Position numbers and translations under genes: made by a program. A stretch of DNA of 64,000 nt from Desulfomonile tiedjei DSM 6799. GTDB taxonomy: Bacteria; Desulfobacterota; Desulfomonilia; Desulfomonilales; Desulfomonilaceae. The stretch is taken from the NCBI RefSeq assembly GCF_000266945.1, contig NC_018025.1, positions 1,054,001-1,118,000 on the forward strand. Direction: 5' to 3'. Below, in pieces: positions 46,126-55,799 of this stretch. How positions within the stretch are numbered: position 1 is the stretch's first letter; the number at the start of each line of letters is the position of its first letter. The notes beneath the pieces were generated by a model. It was not told the origin of the DNA and did no database searches. It saw only the letters and a list, made by a program, of their open reading frames with translations.

Positions 46126-47691
46126 CTAAGCCAGGCCCACGAGCGGAAGCAAAATCCACAGCCCGACCCAGATGCCAAGCCCTCCGATTATGTCAAAGAA
46201 GACTCCAGCCCTGATCATCTTTATAATTGGTATCATTCCAGAGCCGTAGACTATTGCATTGGGCGGGGTAGAAACTGGTAGCATGAAGCCCCAACTGGCT
46301 CCAAGAGTAGCACCGATAGCTGGTGGAATCGGATTCACACCCGCCGCGACTGCCAGGGATATCATCACCGGGACCACCATATTTGCCGAAGCGGTATTTG
46401 ATGAAGTTTCGCTGACAAGAATGGCGATGAAGATCGCTCCGAAAGTAATACCCCAGAGGGAGGAAGCTCCGCTCAGTGCAAGCAATCCACTCCCCACTGC
46501 CTCTGCGAGCTTCGACTCGAACATGAGGTTTCCGAGCGTAATTCCACCACCGAAAAGTAATAGGGTTCCCCAATCGATTTTGGTTGCCTGTCCCCAAGAA
46601 ATGGTGAATTCCCGATCTTTCCAGCTTACCGGAAGTAGGAACAGCAAAGTGGCGCCGATTAGCGCGGCCACCCCTTCAGGCATGTAACGATTGTACGCTT
46701 TGGAGATTGGGTGGTCGGTTCCATAAAGAACTGCCAATATTCCCGGAATTATCCAGAGGACCACCGTGACCAGAAATGCAAGGAGGGCGTTTTTCTGTCC
46801 CGTGGTCCAGGCTCCGAGTTCCGCTCTCTCTCTCATCACATATTCGTGGCTTCCTTCGATATGGGTTATCTCGGGCTTGTGAAGATAGTACATGACCACG
46901 AAGAGAATGCAGAAAAGGATTACGAGCAGAGGAATTGCAAACAGCATCCACTGGAAAAACGGAATCTTCACACCGACGAATTTCTCGATCATGGCGATTC
47001 CGATCAGGTTCGGCGGCGTCCCGACCGGTGTCCCTATTCCTCCTGCGGAAGCAGCATAGGCAGTCATAAGCATCATGCCTGTCCCGAACCGCAACCGTGT
47101 TGCATCGACTACTTCGCCAGTCTTTTGTGACATTACATCAGCCATGGCATATATGATTCCCAGGCCGATGGGAAACATCATAGCAGTGGCCGCTGTATTG
47201 CTGATCCACATGGACAGCACTCCACAGATAACTCCAAATGCGAACATAATCCTGCCGGTGCTGCTGCCCACCCACTTCAGCGACATGATCCCATACGCGA
47301 ATCGTTTGTCCAACCCGTGAAGAGCCATTGCCTCAGCGAGCATGAAACTGCCCAGGAACAACTGAATTATAGGATCCGCAAACGGGGCGAAAACCTTCTT
47401 GGCGTCCGCAATTCCGAAAAGCACGCACAAGACTGCTCCCAATAAAGCGCTCATGGGAATCGGAATGGGTTCGGTGATCCACCATATGCCGACCCAGGCG
47501 ATGATCGCCGCCAAAGTGTGCGCCTGGGGCGACAAAGAAGGCATAGGCGCCCAATAAATCCATAACGCTACCAGCGGCCCGAGAAAAAGCCCAATGGTAT
47601 TACGCCATTTTTCAAAACGCTCCTCCTGTGGAGTCAGCGTCTCTTTTGCTTCGGCAAAACTCTTGTAACTTCTTCGTTCCGTTGCGAACAA
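46126..47691 (-). CDS. SLC13/DASS-family sodium:anion symporter
   Basis: This 521-residue protein has about twelve hydrophobic segments and the DASS hallmark motifs in both repeats: ISNTAATAMMFPIG near residue 160 (first SNT) and SETSSNTASANMVVPV near 420 (second SNT). TPVGTPPNLIGI matches the family too. Members import dicarboxylates or sulfate with sodium; the sequence does not separate these. The start is TTG at 47691 behind GGAGG at nine bases. The N-terminal ~35 residues are a polar extension. It is close to the CBS protein (158 bp upstream, same strand), perhaps co-regulated. Confidence 0.92.
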   Translation of the reverse strand: MFATERRSYKSFAEAKETLTPQEERFEKWRNTIGLFLGPLVALWIYWAPMPSLSPQAHTLAAIIAWVGIWWITEPIPIPMSALLGAVLCVLFGIADAKKVFAPFADPIIQLFLGSFMLAEAMALHGLDKRFAYGIMSLKWVGSSTGRIMFAFGVICGVLSMWISNTAATAMMFPIGLGIIYAMADVMSQKTGEVVDATRLRFGTGMMLMTAYAASAGGIGTPVGTPPNLIGIAMIEKFVGVKIPFFQWMLFAIPLLVILFCILFVVMYYLHKPEITHIEGSHEYVMRERAELGAWTTGQKNALLAFLVTVVLWIIPGILAVLYGTDHPISKAYNRYMPEGVAALIGATLLFLLPVSWKDREFTISWGQATKIDWGTLLLFGGGITLGNLMFESKLAEAVGSGLLALSGASSLWGITFGAIFIAILVSETSSNTASANMVVPVMISLAVAAGVNPIPPAIGATLGASWGFMLPVSTPPNAIVYGSGMIPIIKMIRAGVFFDIIGGLGIWVGLWILLPLVGLA

Positions 47692-47849
47692 TTCTTGTAA
47701 CCTCCAAATGCATGGTCATGGTCGAAACAAGAGGTGTGCAGTTTTCTTCCTCTCAGATCGACCTTCCGTTTTGTCTACTTAATGAGCAACAGTATTTCGT
47801 TCTGCTGATGCATATGATGCGGTGAGATTTATCCGACCCAAGAATTCGG

Positions 47850-48359
47850 CTATTTCAGACCCGACCTTTTGATGTCTCTGGATAGCATACTAAATACATC
47901 GCTGAGTCGAAACACCCCGGTAGAAATCTCCCCGGATTGTACAATAAGATTCGGAAAATGGCCCACCACAAGCTTACAAATTCCTTCCTCGATGGAAGCC
48001 TCTTCACTGATGTACTCGTCTTGCGAATAGGGGTGCATAACTTCTCTGACTTTGAGAACACGAGCCGTATGAAAAATCTCGGCCAAGGCCTTCCGACAGT
48101 CTGGAATCATCTCTCCTATGGACAATTTTCCTTGGCCTGACTTCTCCCGGGAGATCAAACCACTCATGATATCGAATTGACGCAAACTTCCAATGATGTG
48201 TAACTCTCGGTCGTAAACCAGAACCACCCTGGGCCGGTAATCCAGTCTGTCAAGTCTCTGTCTCGAAACTTCCAGAATCATGACCGCATCGAAGAGATTT
48301 CGATCCGCCGGGATTTTGGCGCAATCCGAAAGAGGGATCATAAGTTCCTTTACTTGCAT
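47850..48359 (-). CDS. CBS-domain-pair protein
   Basis: This 169-residue soluble protein has two CBS motifs: DCAKIPADRNLFDAVMIL with VVLVYDRELHIIGSLRQFDI (about 11-63), then a second with VREVMHPYSQDEYISEEASIEEG and FPNLIVQSGEISTGVFRLSDVF (about 103-160). CBS pairs bind adenosine nucleotides and regulate partner proteins. Start follows AGGGAGAAT. The only same-strand neighbour is the SLC13 transporter, which might be its partner (inference). No output domain is attached. Confidence 0.88.
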   Translation of the reverse strand: MQVKELMIPLSDCAKIPADRNLFDAVMILEVSRQRLDRLDYRPRVVLVYDRELHIIGSLRQFDIMSGLISREKSGQGKLSIGEMIPDCRKALAEIFHTARVLKVREVMHPYSQDEYISEEASIEEGICKLVVGHFPNLIVQSGEISTGVFRLSDVFSMLSRDIKRSGLK

Positions 48360-48482
48360 GCAAGATTCTCCCTTTAATTGGTAAAATACTTCCCAAACGT
48401 ATATAGATTATGCGGAGAGGGGTGAATTGAAAATATACCGTATTGCGGATGCCTGCGTCAATATTCCTTGAGGGATTCTATA

Positions 48483-48588
48483 ATACCAATGTGCTTTCAT
48501 AGAGGGAATATTGAGAAGCCTGTCATTTGCCGGGACCGGATTTGCTCCCGCCGGTGGCGGGATTACTTCTTTCAACGCACACTGGTAT
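48483..48588. mobile_element. MITE-like element, family C, copy 1 (106 bp)
   Basis: Left end ATACCAATGTGCTTTCA and right end (complement ATACCAGTGTGCGTTGAA) form inverted repeats with 11 of 12 matches in the first 12 bases. Inside is a GCCGGTGGCGGG-rich core. The related element at 55580-55670 has the same ends (ATACTAATTTGCATTCAAA). It fills part of the 48360-48696 gap, which shows no gene. Confidence 0.55.
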
Positions 48589-48696
48589 GATACACAAATT
48601 CCCAGCAATGAAGAGGCTGTCTCAAAAATCGAAATCTATCCAAGATCGTGGCACGAAGTTCTCATGGTCCTGCTGGCCTGATTGTAGGGATCAGTA

Positions 48697-50508
48697 TCAA
48701 GCCGATTGGAGCAATGCAGCGCTCTGCTTCTTCCTGAAGGCTCTCCTCCTGTCAGCTTCCGCAAGGAACTGTTTCCGGAGGCGAACGTTTATTGGGGTGA
48801 TTTCCAGGTACTCGTCCTCTCTCATAATCTCCAGCCCGCGTTCAATAGTAATTGCCGAAGCCGGAGTGAGTTGTATGGCCTCGTCTGCCCCGGCTGCACG
48901 CATATTGGTCAATTGCTTGCCTTTTACGGGATTCACCGTCATGTCGTCGCCTTTGGAGGAATTCCCGATGATCATTCCTTCGTACACTTCCGTACCCGGA
49001 CCGATGTACAGAGTTCCCCGTTCTTGAAGGTTGAAAAGGGAAAAACCGGAAGCTTTGCCCGAGACCTTCGAAATCATGGCCCCTTCCCGTCGTTTACGTA
49101 TTTCGCCGACATGGGGCCTGAAGCCGATCACGCGGGAGTACATAACCCCCTCCCCTCGGGTATCGACGACGAGGTCGGTCCGATAGCCCAAAAGCCCTCT
49201 CGTGGGAATCTCGAAAATCATCCTCTTCTGTTTCCCATGACTCTCCATGCTGATCAGGAGACCTTTCCTGATTCCGATTTTGTCAATTACAACTCCGGCG
49301 TACTCTTCCGGCACTTGAACAGTTACTTCTTCAAAAGGCTCCACGATACAATCATCGATTTCTTTCACGATTACTTGAGGTTGCGAGACCTGGACCTCAT
49401 ATCCCTCCCTGCGCATATTTTCCAGCAGTATAGCAATGTGCAGTTCGCCTCTTCCGTACACGGTATATGCATCAGGCATGAAGTCGATTCGCAAACCGAC
49501 GTTGACTTCCAATTCTTTCTCAAGTCGTTCACGAAGTTGCTTGTTCGTGACATACTTTCCGTCACTGCCCGCAAAGGGGGAACTGTTGACCAGGAACATC
49601 ACGCTTATGGTAGGCTCGTCCACGGTAATGGCGGGTAATGCCTCCTGATCGGCACTGTCACACAACGTTTCTCCGATATCGATATTTGAGAAGCCGGAAA
49701 CCATGACGATATCACCGGCATAGGCCTCGTCAACTACCTGCCTTTCCAGTCCTCTGAAGGTAAAAAGTTTCGTGACCCTCCCAGTTACCACTTCTCCATT
49801 AAGTTTCTTGAGACAAAGCGAGCTTCCCGATTTCAGAGTGCCTTCATAGATCCTTCCGACAGCCAGACGGCCGACGAAATTATCGTATCCCAGGTTAAAA
49901 ACCTGCAGACGCAGCGGAACGTCTTTGTCTGCCGGAGCAGGCTGAACGTCTGAAATTATAGCATCCAGGAGAGGAGTCAGGTCGCTGGAATCGTCACTGA
50001 GGTTCGCTTTTGCTATCCCATCTCTTCCTATTGCGTATATGGTTGTGAAATCAAGCTGCTCGTCATTTGCTCCCAGATCGTAGAAAAGCTCGAACACTTT
50101 TTCCTCGGCCAGATCGGGATCCGCTGCCATTTTGTCAATTTTATTAATGATGACTAGAGGCTTCAGTCCAAGCTCCAAAGACTTGCTCAGGACAAATCTG
50201 GTCTGTGGCATGGGACCTTCTTGTGCATCAACCACCAGGAGCACACTGTCAATAGATCGCAGGACTCGCTCAACTTCAGAGCCGAAGTCCGCATGGCCGG
50301 GGGTATCGACAATATTAATCTTTGTGTCTTTATAGAATACAGAAGCGTTCTTGGAATAGATGGTTATTCCTCGCTCCTGCTCAAGGGTATTCGAATCCAT
50401 GGTGATGTTTTCATCATCGACCATACCGGTTTGTTTCATGATCGCGTCAGTCAGGGTTGTTTTTCCATGATCGACGTGGGCAATAATAGCTATATTCCTA
50501 ATTTCCAT
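48697..50508 (-). CDS. typA: Ribosome-associated GTPase TypA/BipA
   Basis: This 603-residue translational GTPase has all G motifs: G1 AHVDHGKTT (residues 10-18), G2/G3 with RGITI and DTPGHADF, and NKID for guanine binding. The EF-G-like domains follow, ending VRLRKQFLAEADRRRAFRKK, as in TypA. It binds the ribosome and helps 50S assembly and growth under stress, including in cold. It is one of the best-conserved genes in the window. It stands alone: the next gene on this strand upstream is the Wza-like gene, 356 bp away. Confidence 0.97.
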   Translation of the reverse strand: MEIRNIAIIAHVDHGKTTLTDAIMKQTGMVDDENITMDSNTLEQERGITIYSKNASVFYKDTKINIVDTPGHADFGSEVERVLRSIDSVLLVVDAQEGPMPQTRFVLSKSLELGLKPLVIINKIDKMAADPDLAEEKVFELFYDLGANDEQLDFTTIYAIGRDGIAKANLSDDSSDLTPLLDAIISDVQPAPADKDVPLRLQVFNLGYDNFVGRLAVGRIYEGTLKSGSSLCLKKLNGEVVTGRVTKLFTFRGLERQVVDEAYAGDIVMVSGFSNIDIGETLCDSADQEALPAITVDEPTISVMFLVNSSPFAGSDGKYVTNKQLRERLEKELEVNVGLRIDFMPDAYTVYGRGELHIAILLENMRREGYEVQVSQPQVIVKEIDDCIVEPFEEVTVQVPEEYAGVVIDKIGIRKGLLISMESHGKQKRMIFEIPTRGLLGYRTDLVVDTRGEGVMYSRVIGFRPHVGEIRKRREGAMISKVSGKASGFSLFNLQERGTLYIGPGTEVYEGMIIGNSSKGDDMTVNPVKGKQLTNMRAAGADEAIQLTPASAITIERGLEIMREDEYLEITPINVRLRKQFLAEADRRRAFRKKQSAALLQSA

Positions 50509-50864
50509 CGGTAAAGTCCGTCCGTCTCCCGTGCTGTCATTCAGTCAGGCCGCTGGCAACAACCGGGCCCCAGTCACCGTAATCGGTAGCATGTCAGTTC
50601 GGTTCACTCATTGTTCCTTTGATTTGTGGACAGAAGGCAGGAGCCACCACGTCAAGAGGAGCCGATGAACGCCAGCCCCCAAATATAACCTCAATTCGGA
50701 GTTTTGTAAATGGTATCCGACCTGTTATCACAAAAGAATGTCACGTACAATTACTTATTATTACTACTGCTTTGTTCTCGAGAAAAAATTACATATTCCA
50801 TACTCACCAGATCGGCGAAACGCGAGTTACAAGAAGTCCCTCCCCAAATTCTTCTCCGCATTAC
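50509..50864. other. Intergenic, 356 bp
   Basis: Between the Wza-like gene stop and typA I see no gene and no repeat family copy. Small frames on the plus strand are shadows or non-coding. Confidence 0.4.
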
Positions 50865-51905
50865 CTACCTTCCTACCGTGCGGCCCAGGTCTGCATTTAT
50901 GCCGAGCGACCATCCGGTGAACAGCAGAATTCTCCGGATATTCTGATCGACCCAAACGTCGGCTCGAGCGATTGTGCTCATGGGCACGTACAGCAGATCG
51001 TTCTGTCTCAGGACATAATCCGATGAAGAGGTGACAGCCGTAAGATCTGTGGTTCGGGCGAGGAATTTACCATCAGGACCTTTCGATACGACCAGCACGG
51101 TTCTCGGTTCAGCCGTTTCCTTTGTCCCACCGGCCAGAGCGAGTGCGTGTTGTACGGTGGTAGGGCCTTTTACGTTAAAGACACCAGGTCTGTTCACTTC
51201 ACCGTCAACAAAAATGAGGTTGCCGGTCACTTCCTTCAAAATAACCGAGACCTTCACATCCGGGAGAATTTTGGCGTAGCGCTGATTCACTGCCTGAGTC
51301 AGCTCCGGAACAGTAGTTCCTTCAGCTCGAATGTCCGATATCAAAGGCAGGGCGAGATGACCGTCGGGTGCAATCGCCACTACTCGTGCCTGACCGTTGG
51401 GAGCAGTTGCAATCGCTTTTTGAATCTCATCGAGCTTTGCGTTGAATTCTCGGACGGTAACCGTTATTTCCGGGTCTCTGAGAAGGTCGGAGTATATTTG
51501 TTTGAGCTTCGTGCTCACTTCATCGGAAGTCATCCCTGCTACCGAAATATCCGGTTTTCTTGGTATGCTGATTCTTCCATCGGGTCTCACTCGTACAGTT
51601 CGGTTCAATTCGGGGTGATACGTAAATTCGACATCAATTGCATCCCGTACTGAGAGTTTGTACGGCGTTGGTGTAACTCCGGGAATAGTCAAATACAGGA
51701 ACTCCAGGACGTCACCTGCGGCAAGCCTGTAAAGAGCTGACGGAAAGTGGGGTGAAATTTTGCAGGCCAACGCGGGCGGCGTTTCATTGACCACTCCACG
51801 TTGTCGCGGGATAACGCACCCGCTCATCAATATGAGAATCAGGAAGGCCACAATTGCGCGTTCAAAACGAGCTCTATGGAATAATGAATCACTACGGTGT
51901 TTCAT
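50865..51905 (-). CDS. Polysaccharide export outer-membrane lipoprotein, Wza family
   Basis: This 346-residue protein has a lipoprotein signal, LILILMSGC with Cys at about 29, then a Poly_export domain (YRLAAGDVLEF, VRPDGRISIPRKPDISVAG with the repeat VVAIAPDGHLALPLISDIRAEG) and one or two SLBB-like folds toward the C-terminus (VFVNGE-like: LIFVDGEVNRPGVFNVKGP). It forms the outer-membrane pore for a surface polysaccharide. It starts the minus-strand trio that includes the beta-barrel and the Wzz/Wzc-like protein, 95 bp apart. It lacks the C-terminal amphipathic helix part I expect in full-length Wza, being a little shorter. Confidence 0.9.
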   Translation of the reverse strand: MKHRSDSLFHRARFERAIVAFLILILMSGCVIPRQRGVVNETPPALACKISPHFPSALYRLAAGDVLEFLYLTIPGVTPTPYKLSVRDAIDVEFTYHPELNRTVRVRPDGRISIPRKPDISVAGMTSDEVSTKLKQIYSDLLRDPEITVTVREFNAKLDEIQKAIATAPNGQARVVAIAPDGHLALPLISDIRAEGTTVPELTQAVNQRYAKILPDVKVSVILKEVTGNLIFVDGEVNRPGVFNVKGPTTVQHALALAGGTKETAEPRTVLVVSKGPDGKFLARTTDLTAVTSSSDYVLRQNDLLYVPMSTIARADVWVDQNIRRILLFTGWSLGINADLGRTVGR

Positions 51906-52000
51906 ACGATCGTCCTATATACAGTCCACGGTCTCAACTCGCGTTTTTGTTCATCAAGAAATCGCTTTCCCAGGTGAACGGATCTCCAGAGAAACGGTTC

Positions 52001-52897
52001 TCAAAATAATCCTTCCACGGAAATGATGATTCCATCCCTCTTGAGTTCGAAAGATCTGCCTACAGACAGTTCCTGGTTATGAAAGTAACTTTCATAGTGG
52101 TATCCAGCCTTCGCTTCGAGAGTTCCGAGACCGCCTATTCTCACGCCCAGCGCTGCACCTGCAGAAAAATCTACATAGCTCAAGAAATTGGGGGTCATGC
52201 CCCATGTCATGCGTCCGAATCCACCGAGATTCAGGCTGTAGCCGGCCGGGCCGAACGCGAAAGAGTTTCTCGTTTGAAAGTGCGCTCCCAAACAGGGGAC
52301 CAGCTCATTGATGGCAAGGGTATCTTCATAGGCCGACGAAGCGTTTCCCATTCTTACTCTCAGTTCCAAATACTTGAGATCGCCGTGTAATCCTCCGAAT
52401 AACCGGGGACCGATCAGAAAATCCAGATCGTAACCTGCACCAAATGAAGCTGTTCTGAACTCAGAGAAGATGGATGAGCCTGCCGGGTACGTCACAGTGC
52501 GAGTCTGCAATGTTCTCGTGAGCAACTGGCCGCCCTTGTATACTTCGGGAAAATTTCCGTACGCCCGTACCAGGTGATGCTCCAGAGGTCGCATGGACAG
52601 GAGAATACCGAATGTGGTGTTATTCACGGGCAACCCCAAATCGTATCTGAGATCGTTGAGAGTTCCGATTCCCGTTGTCTCCTGATCGAATCCTATTCTG
52701 CCGTCCAAGCGGGTGAAAATAGCCTGAAAGCCTATGGTGCTGAATGGATTGTACTCCAGTGGATCTGCTTGAGCAGAACTGCCCGGCGTCAGGATCGACA
52801 GCAACAGAGAGAATCCGAACACCCCGAAAAGAGTTTTCACGCCGGTAAAGAGGTTGCGGAGGCTGGGGATTGCACGTATCCGGTTGATCGCGCTCAT
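52001..52897 (-). CDS. Outer-membrane beta-barrel protein of the export locus
   Basis: This is a probable beta-barrel of 298 residues. I placed the start at ATG 52897, one base after the stop of the upstream gene (TAATATG), with a signal peptide ending LTPGSSAQA. The frame upstream to 53032 would overlap the Wzz-like gene. The mature part alternates aromatic and polar residues (FGAGYDLDFLIGPRLFGGLHGDLKYLELRVRMG in part) and ends with a hydrophobic strand and terminal F (GIIISVEGLF), a barrel-type end. Its role is not known; its place between Wza-like and Wzz-like genes suggests a part in polysaccharide export. Confidence 0.8.
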   Translation of the reverse strand: MSAINRIRAIPSLRNLFTGVKTLFGVFGFSLLLSILTPGSSAQADPLEYNPFSTIGFQAIFTRLDGRIGFDQETTGIGTLNDLRYDLGLPVNNTTFGILLSMRPLEHHLVRAYGNFPEVYKGGQLLTRTLQTRTVTYPAGSSIFSEFRTASFGAGYDLDFLIGPRLFGGLHGDLKYLELRVRMGNASSAYEDTLAINELVPCLGAHFQTRNSFAFGPAGYSLNLGGFGRMTWGMTPNFLSYVDFSAGAALGVRIGGLGTLEAKAGYHYESYFHNQELSVGRSFELKRDGIIISVEGLF

Positions 52898-52898
52898 A

Positions 52899-54593
52899 TT
52901 ACTCTGCTCCCGGGGTAGCCGGACCGGCACCCGACCCGGTGACAAGCGCCACATTCTTGATGCAACGCCCGTTTTGGGGTGCAGGATCACGTTTTCCGTA
53001 GAGTAAATCCAATAATGTATCGACTGTCGCATTCAATGCTCGAATCAAACCCCTCCCATCGGGATTTTGCTTGGGCGGCACGGATGTTTGCCGGACGTTT
53101 TCGGCGAAGTCTTCTTTCGACATGGCAGTTGGAGAGGAGTTACAGTATTGGGACAGATCAGGCATGCACTTCGGAGTGCGCTCGAACAGATTGCCGAGTG
53201 AGAATCCCGAGACTTCAGAGCAAACACGATTCACCCGAGTGGAAAGGATCATTCTTACATCATGCCACTCGGGCAGGATTGCTTTTTTGACTTTTGTAGG
53301 TCCTTCCCTGAAAACCTGGGTACCATCCTGCATGGCAAAGAGAAAGCGCGGGTCTCGGTTTACCCGAGAATGTCGCTTCTGTGTCGAATCTTCTTCTCTG
53401 CTTCTAACCGGTTCACCTTTCTGCTCCAAGTCGTGTCTTTGGGCTATGAGTTCCAGCCGACCGCGTTTAAGGAAATGTAAATGAGCTTCAATGTATTCGC
53501 GCATGGCCGATTTGATGCCCTTGATCTCCTGATCTACGGCCATGACTTCACGACTTTTCGGAGTGAACCGCACCAGCAGAGATTTCTTGCTGATTTCCAG
53601 TTCAACGATCTTCTCCTGAAACTTCGCGAGAGCAGGAATGCCTGTTAGATCGTTACCGGAAACAAAGCCGCTGAATACTCCTCGGCCGGAATCGATGAGC
53701 GTCAATGCAAGGGCGCAATTCCGTTCCTGACGTTCCAGCGCTTCCAGTCGCTCCATAAGCATCTGAATTTCTTTGTTCGGAACTGCGACGCTTTCTTCCG
53801 AGCTTCTTGGTTCGGCCAATTCTTTTGACTCGGCCTCGATCTCTCGCCTATAGTCCGCGTATTGGGTCACGTATGTGTCAAGCAACTGCTTTACGGCTTC
53901 AGGGTCTTTTCCCTTCAGCGTCAATTTTACCGATGCTCGCGGGCCGAAAGTCTCCTGTGTGATGGAAAGATTCTTGTTGAACCAGGATGCGTACGATCCA
54001 TCCTCTTTCACAGGAAAAGTGGCCGGAATATTCCAGACCTGGGGTTTTGGGACGGGGGCGGCGGAATTGTCCTGAACAGCCGCATGCTCTCTTTCTGCGC
54101 CCGATCCGTCTTGACGAGTATCATTTGCGGAAAACCCGAGGATTTCCGGAGAATGGAGCACAAATAACTCTTTTGTGACCTGCGCCTCCAGATTGTCCTT
54201 GGTCTGAGAGGATACATAAGTGAGCCTCGTCTCGGCATAATAGACCTCAGGAACTTCCCTCCATACGAGCAAAGCTCCTACAGCAAATCCGACGATCAAT
54301 ACCAAAGTCGCCGATAATGCGAATATTTTCCTTTTGTGTCGAGACTTGGTGTGGTTACTTGATATAGATTCTCCAAAATCTTCAGGTTGAATTGTCATAT
54401 CCCTATGTCGCAATAATTCAGGACCTACAGGGCCGGACAGCAAGTTTTCGGAATTTCCTGAGGGACTGGTGCCGACGTGCGGGTCGTCCTGAGGCTCGAT
54501 CAATCCGGCTCGGATGCTGTCTTTTATGCGAAGGTCGCCATTGACACCTTGATTGGCGTGACCGGCTCCTTCGATAGTGCGCTTAACGGTCAC
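52899..54593 (-). CDS. Wzz/GumC-like polysaccharide chain-length protein, atypical C-terminus
   Basis: This 564-residue protein has a 100-residue polar N-terminus, then one membrane segment at about 90-112 (IFALSATLVLIVGFAVGALLVW), a Wzz-type periplasmic start (EVYYAETRLTYVSS) and a coiled-coil stretch at about 250-300. No second membrane segment is visible in the C-terminal 200 residues, which instead are polar, Pro-rich and carry several Cys (RTPKCMPDLSQYC). Normal Wzz/Wzc proteins return to the cytoplasm through a second helix, so the C-terminus may lie in the periplasm. No ATPase domain is attached; a CpsD-like gene is divergently placed. Confidence 0.82.
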   Translation of the reverse strand: MTVKRTIEGAGHANQGVNGDLRIKDSIRAGLIEPQDDPHVGTSPSGNSENLLSGPVGPELLRHRDMTIQPEDFGESISSNHTKSRHKRKIFALSATLVLIVGFAVGALLVWREVPEVYYAETRLTYVSSQTKDNLEAQVTKELFVLHSPEILGFSANDTRQDGSGAEREHAAVQDNSAAPVPKPQVWNIPATFPVKEDGSYASWFNKNLSITQETFGPRASVKLTLKGKDPEAVKQLLDTYVTQYADYRREIEAESKELAEPRSSEESVAVPNKEIQMLMERLEALERQERNCALALTLIDSGRGVFSGFVSGNDLTGIPALAKFQEKIVELEISKKSLLVRFTPKSREVMAVDQEIKGIKSAMREYIEAHLHFLKRGRLELIAQRHDLEQKGEPVRSREEDSTQKRHSRVNRDPRFLFAMQDGTQVFREGPTKVKKAILPEWHDVRMILSTRVNRVCSEVSGFSLGNLFERTPKCMPDLSQYCNSSPTAMSKEDFAENVRQTSVPPKQNPDGRGLIRALNATVDTLLDLLYGKRDPAPQNGRCIKNVALVTGSGAGPATPGAE

Positions 54594-54829
54594 CGAACAC
54601 CTCTTTGAATCGAAATCCGGAAATGGTAGCTCTGAAACTCATTCTATCAAATTTAGGTTGTGATTGTCAATTATTAGGATAAATATTTAAACTAAAATAT
54701 AGCTTTTGGTTGAATTCACGCAGATTGGAACCGCGAAGCAACAAATCTGCATATTCCCTACGGTCTTCCTTGACTTTCCGGGGATATCGATTTAAGAGTG
54801 ATATTGCTTCATAATTACTGAGGAAACTC

Positions 54830-55492
54830 ATGCGCATGATTGAACAGATTGCGGCATCGTTTACCGAAGAACTCTATCGCCTGGAAAGTTCTCTGTTCCG
54901 GAAAGATTCCGAGCAGAGTACTGCAGTGCAGTTCACTTCTTCTCATTTTGGGGAAGGGGTCACGAGCATGACTCTTGGGCTCGCGATCTCTATGAGTTCT
55001 CTTCACAGCCCCCAAAGCATAGTGGCGGTCGAGGCAAACATGCGGAAGCCGTCATTTCAGGAATATCTCGAAATCGTTCCTCCGCATTCCATATTTGAGG
55101 TCTTCGAAGAAAATCTGCCTCTGGATCAGGCGCTTTACGAAGTGCCGAAGTTTGGATTTCGAGTGCTCACTGCCGGTCAAGTCCGTGAGGGTGACAAGAA
55201 GATCGACTATGGTCTCAGTTTGCAGCACTTCAGAGATGTCCTGCGGAAACTCCGGCAGGAATATCGTTACATCCTTCTTGACACTCCTCCTGCAGTGCCT
55301 TTCATGGATGCAAGTATCATCTGTAAAGAGGTAGATGGTGTGGTTGTTGTCGTTGAAGCGGACCTCACACGATATGAAGTGGTGAGCCACACACTCGAAA
55401 AGCTGCGCACGAGTAATAGAGAGGCTTTGACGGGGACAATTCTGAATAAGAGGGAGCTTCGCATTCCCAAGCTTCTCTATCGTTTTCTCTAG
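54830..55492 (+). CDS. CpsD/CapB-like P-loop protein with altered Walker A
   Basis: This 220-residue protein follows the bacterial tyrosine kinase (BY-kinase) ATPase fold: a SSHFGEGVTSMTLGLA segment near 37-52, VEANMRKPSFQEYL in place of Walker A' and YILLDTPPAVPFMDASII as Walker B. The invariant lysine of GEGKST is missing (GEGVTS), and the Asp of Walker A' is Glu. The C-terminus ends KLLYRFL and lacks the tyrosine-rich tail. It probably does not act as an active kinase, but may interact with the Wzz-like protein. The divergent 236-bp spacer carries TTGACT and TAAGAG 17 bp apart. It is first in the plus-strand glycan operon. Confidence 0.85.
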   Translation: MRMIEQIAASFTEELYRLESSLFRKDSEQSTAVQFTSSHFGEGVTSMTLGLAISMSSLHSPQSIVAVEANMRKPSFQEYLEIVPPHSIFEVFEENLPLDQALYEVPKFGFRVLTAGQVREGDKKIDYGLSLQHFRDVLRKLRQEYRYILLDTPPAVPFMDASIICKEVDGVVVVVEADLTRYEVVSHTLEKLRTSNREALTGTILNKRELRIPKLLYRFL

Positions 55493-55579
55493 AAACTTGG
55501 TTCCGTAGATTTCCTCCGAGAAGAGGAATCGTCGTTTTGTCGATAGCAATGTTCGTGGAGGTGTGCTGGAAGAGGCTTT

Positions 55580-55670
55580 ATACTAATTTGCATTCAAAAT
55601 CCCCCCATTCCTCTCTTTAATAAAGGGGGGTAGAGGAGATTTTCGTTTAACTTTGAACGCAAACTGGTAT
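55580..55670. mobile_element. MITE-like element, family C, copy 2 (91 bp)
   Basis: Ends ATACTAATTTGCATTCAAA and (complement) ATACCAGTTTGCGTTCAAA match at 16 of 19 positions. Between them is AAAATCCCCCC and its complement GGGGGG..GATTTT, reminiscent of family A's core. It sits in the 300-bp gap between the CpsD-like gene and the next glycosyltransferase. Confidence 0.6.
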
Positions 55671-55799
55671 TAACTGTGGAGTGTCTCTCCACGGATTTCC
55701 AGAAGATTCCAATCAGGTCAAAAACAAATTTTTCTGATCGCTCCTGCTCGGTTGTACGACAACTGCCGGAGTCTCTATGAGAACAAGAAAGGTTGGGGT

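Noticed and set aside
54726-54745. Sigma-54-like TGGAACCGCGAAGCAA in the divergent region
   Set aside because: The GG to GC spacing is one base short, which is not tolerated by sigma-54.
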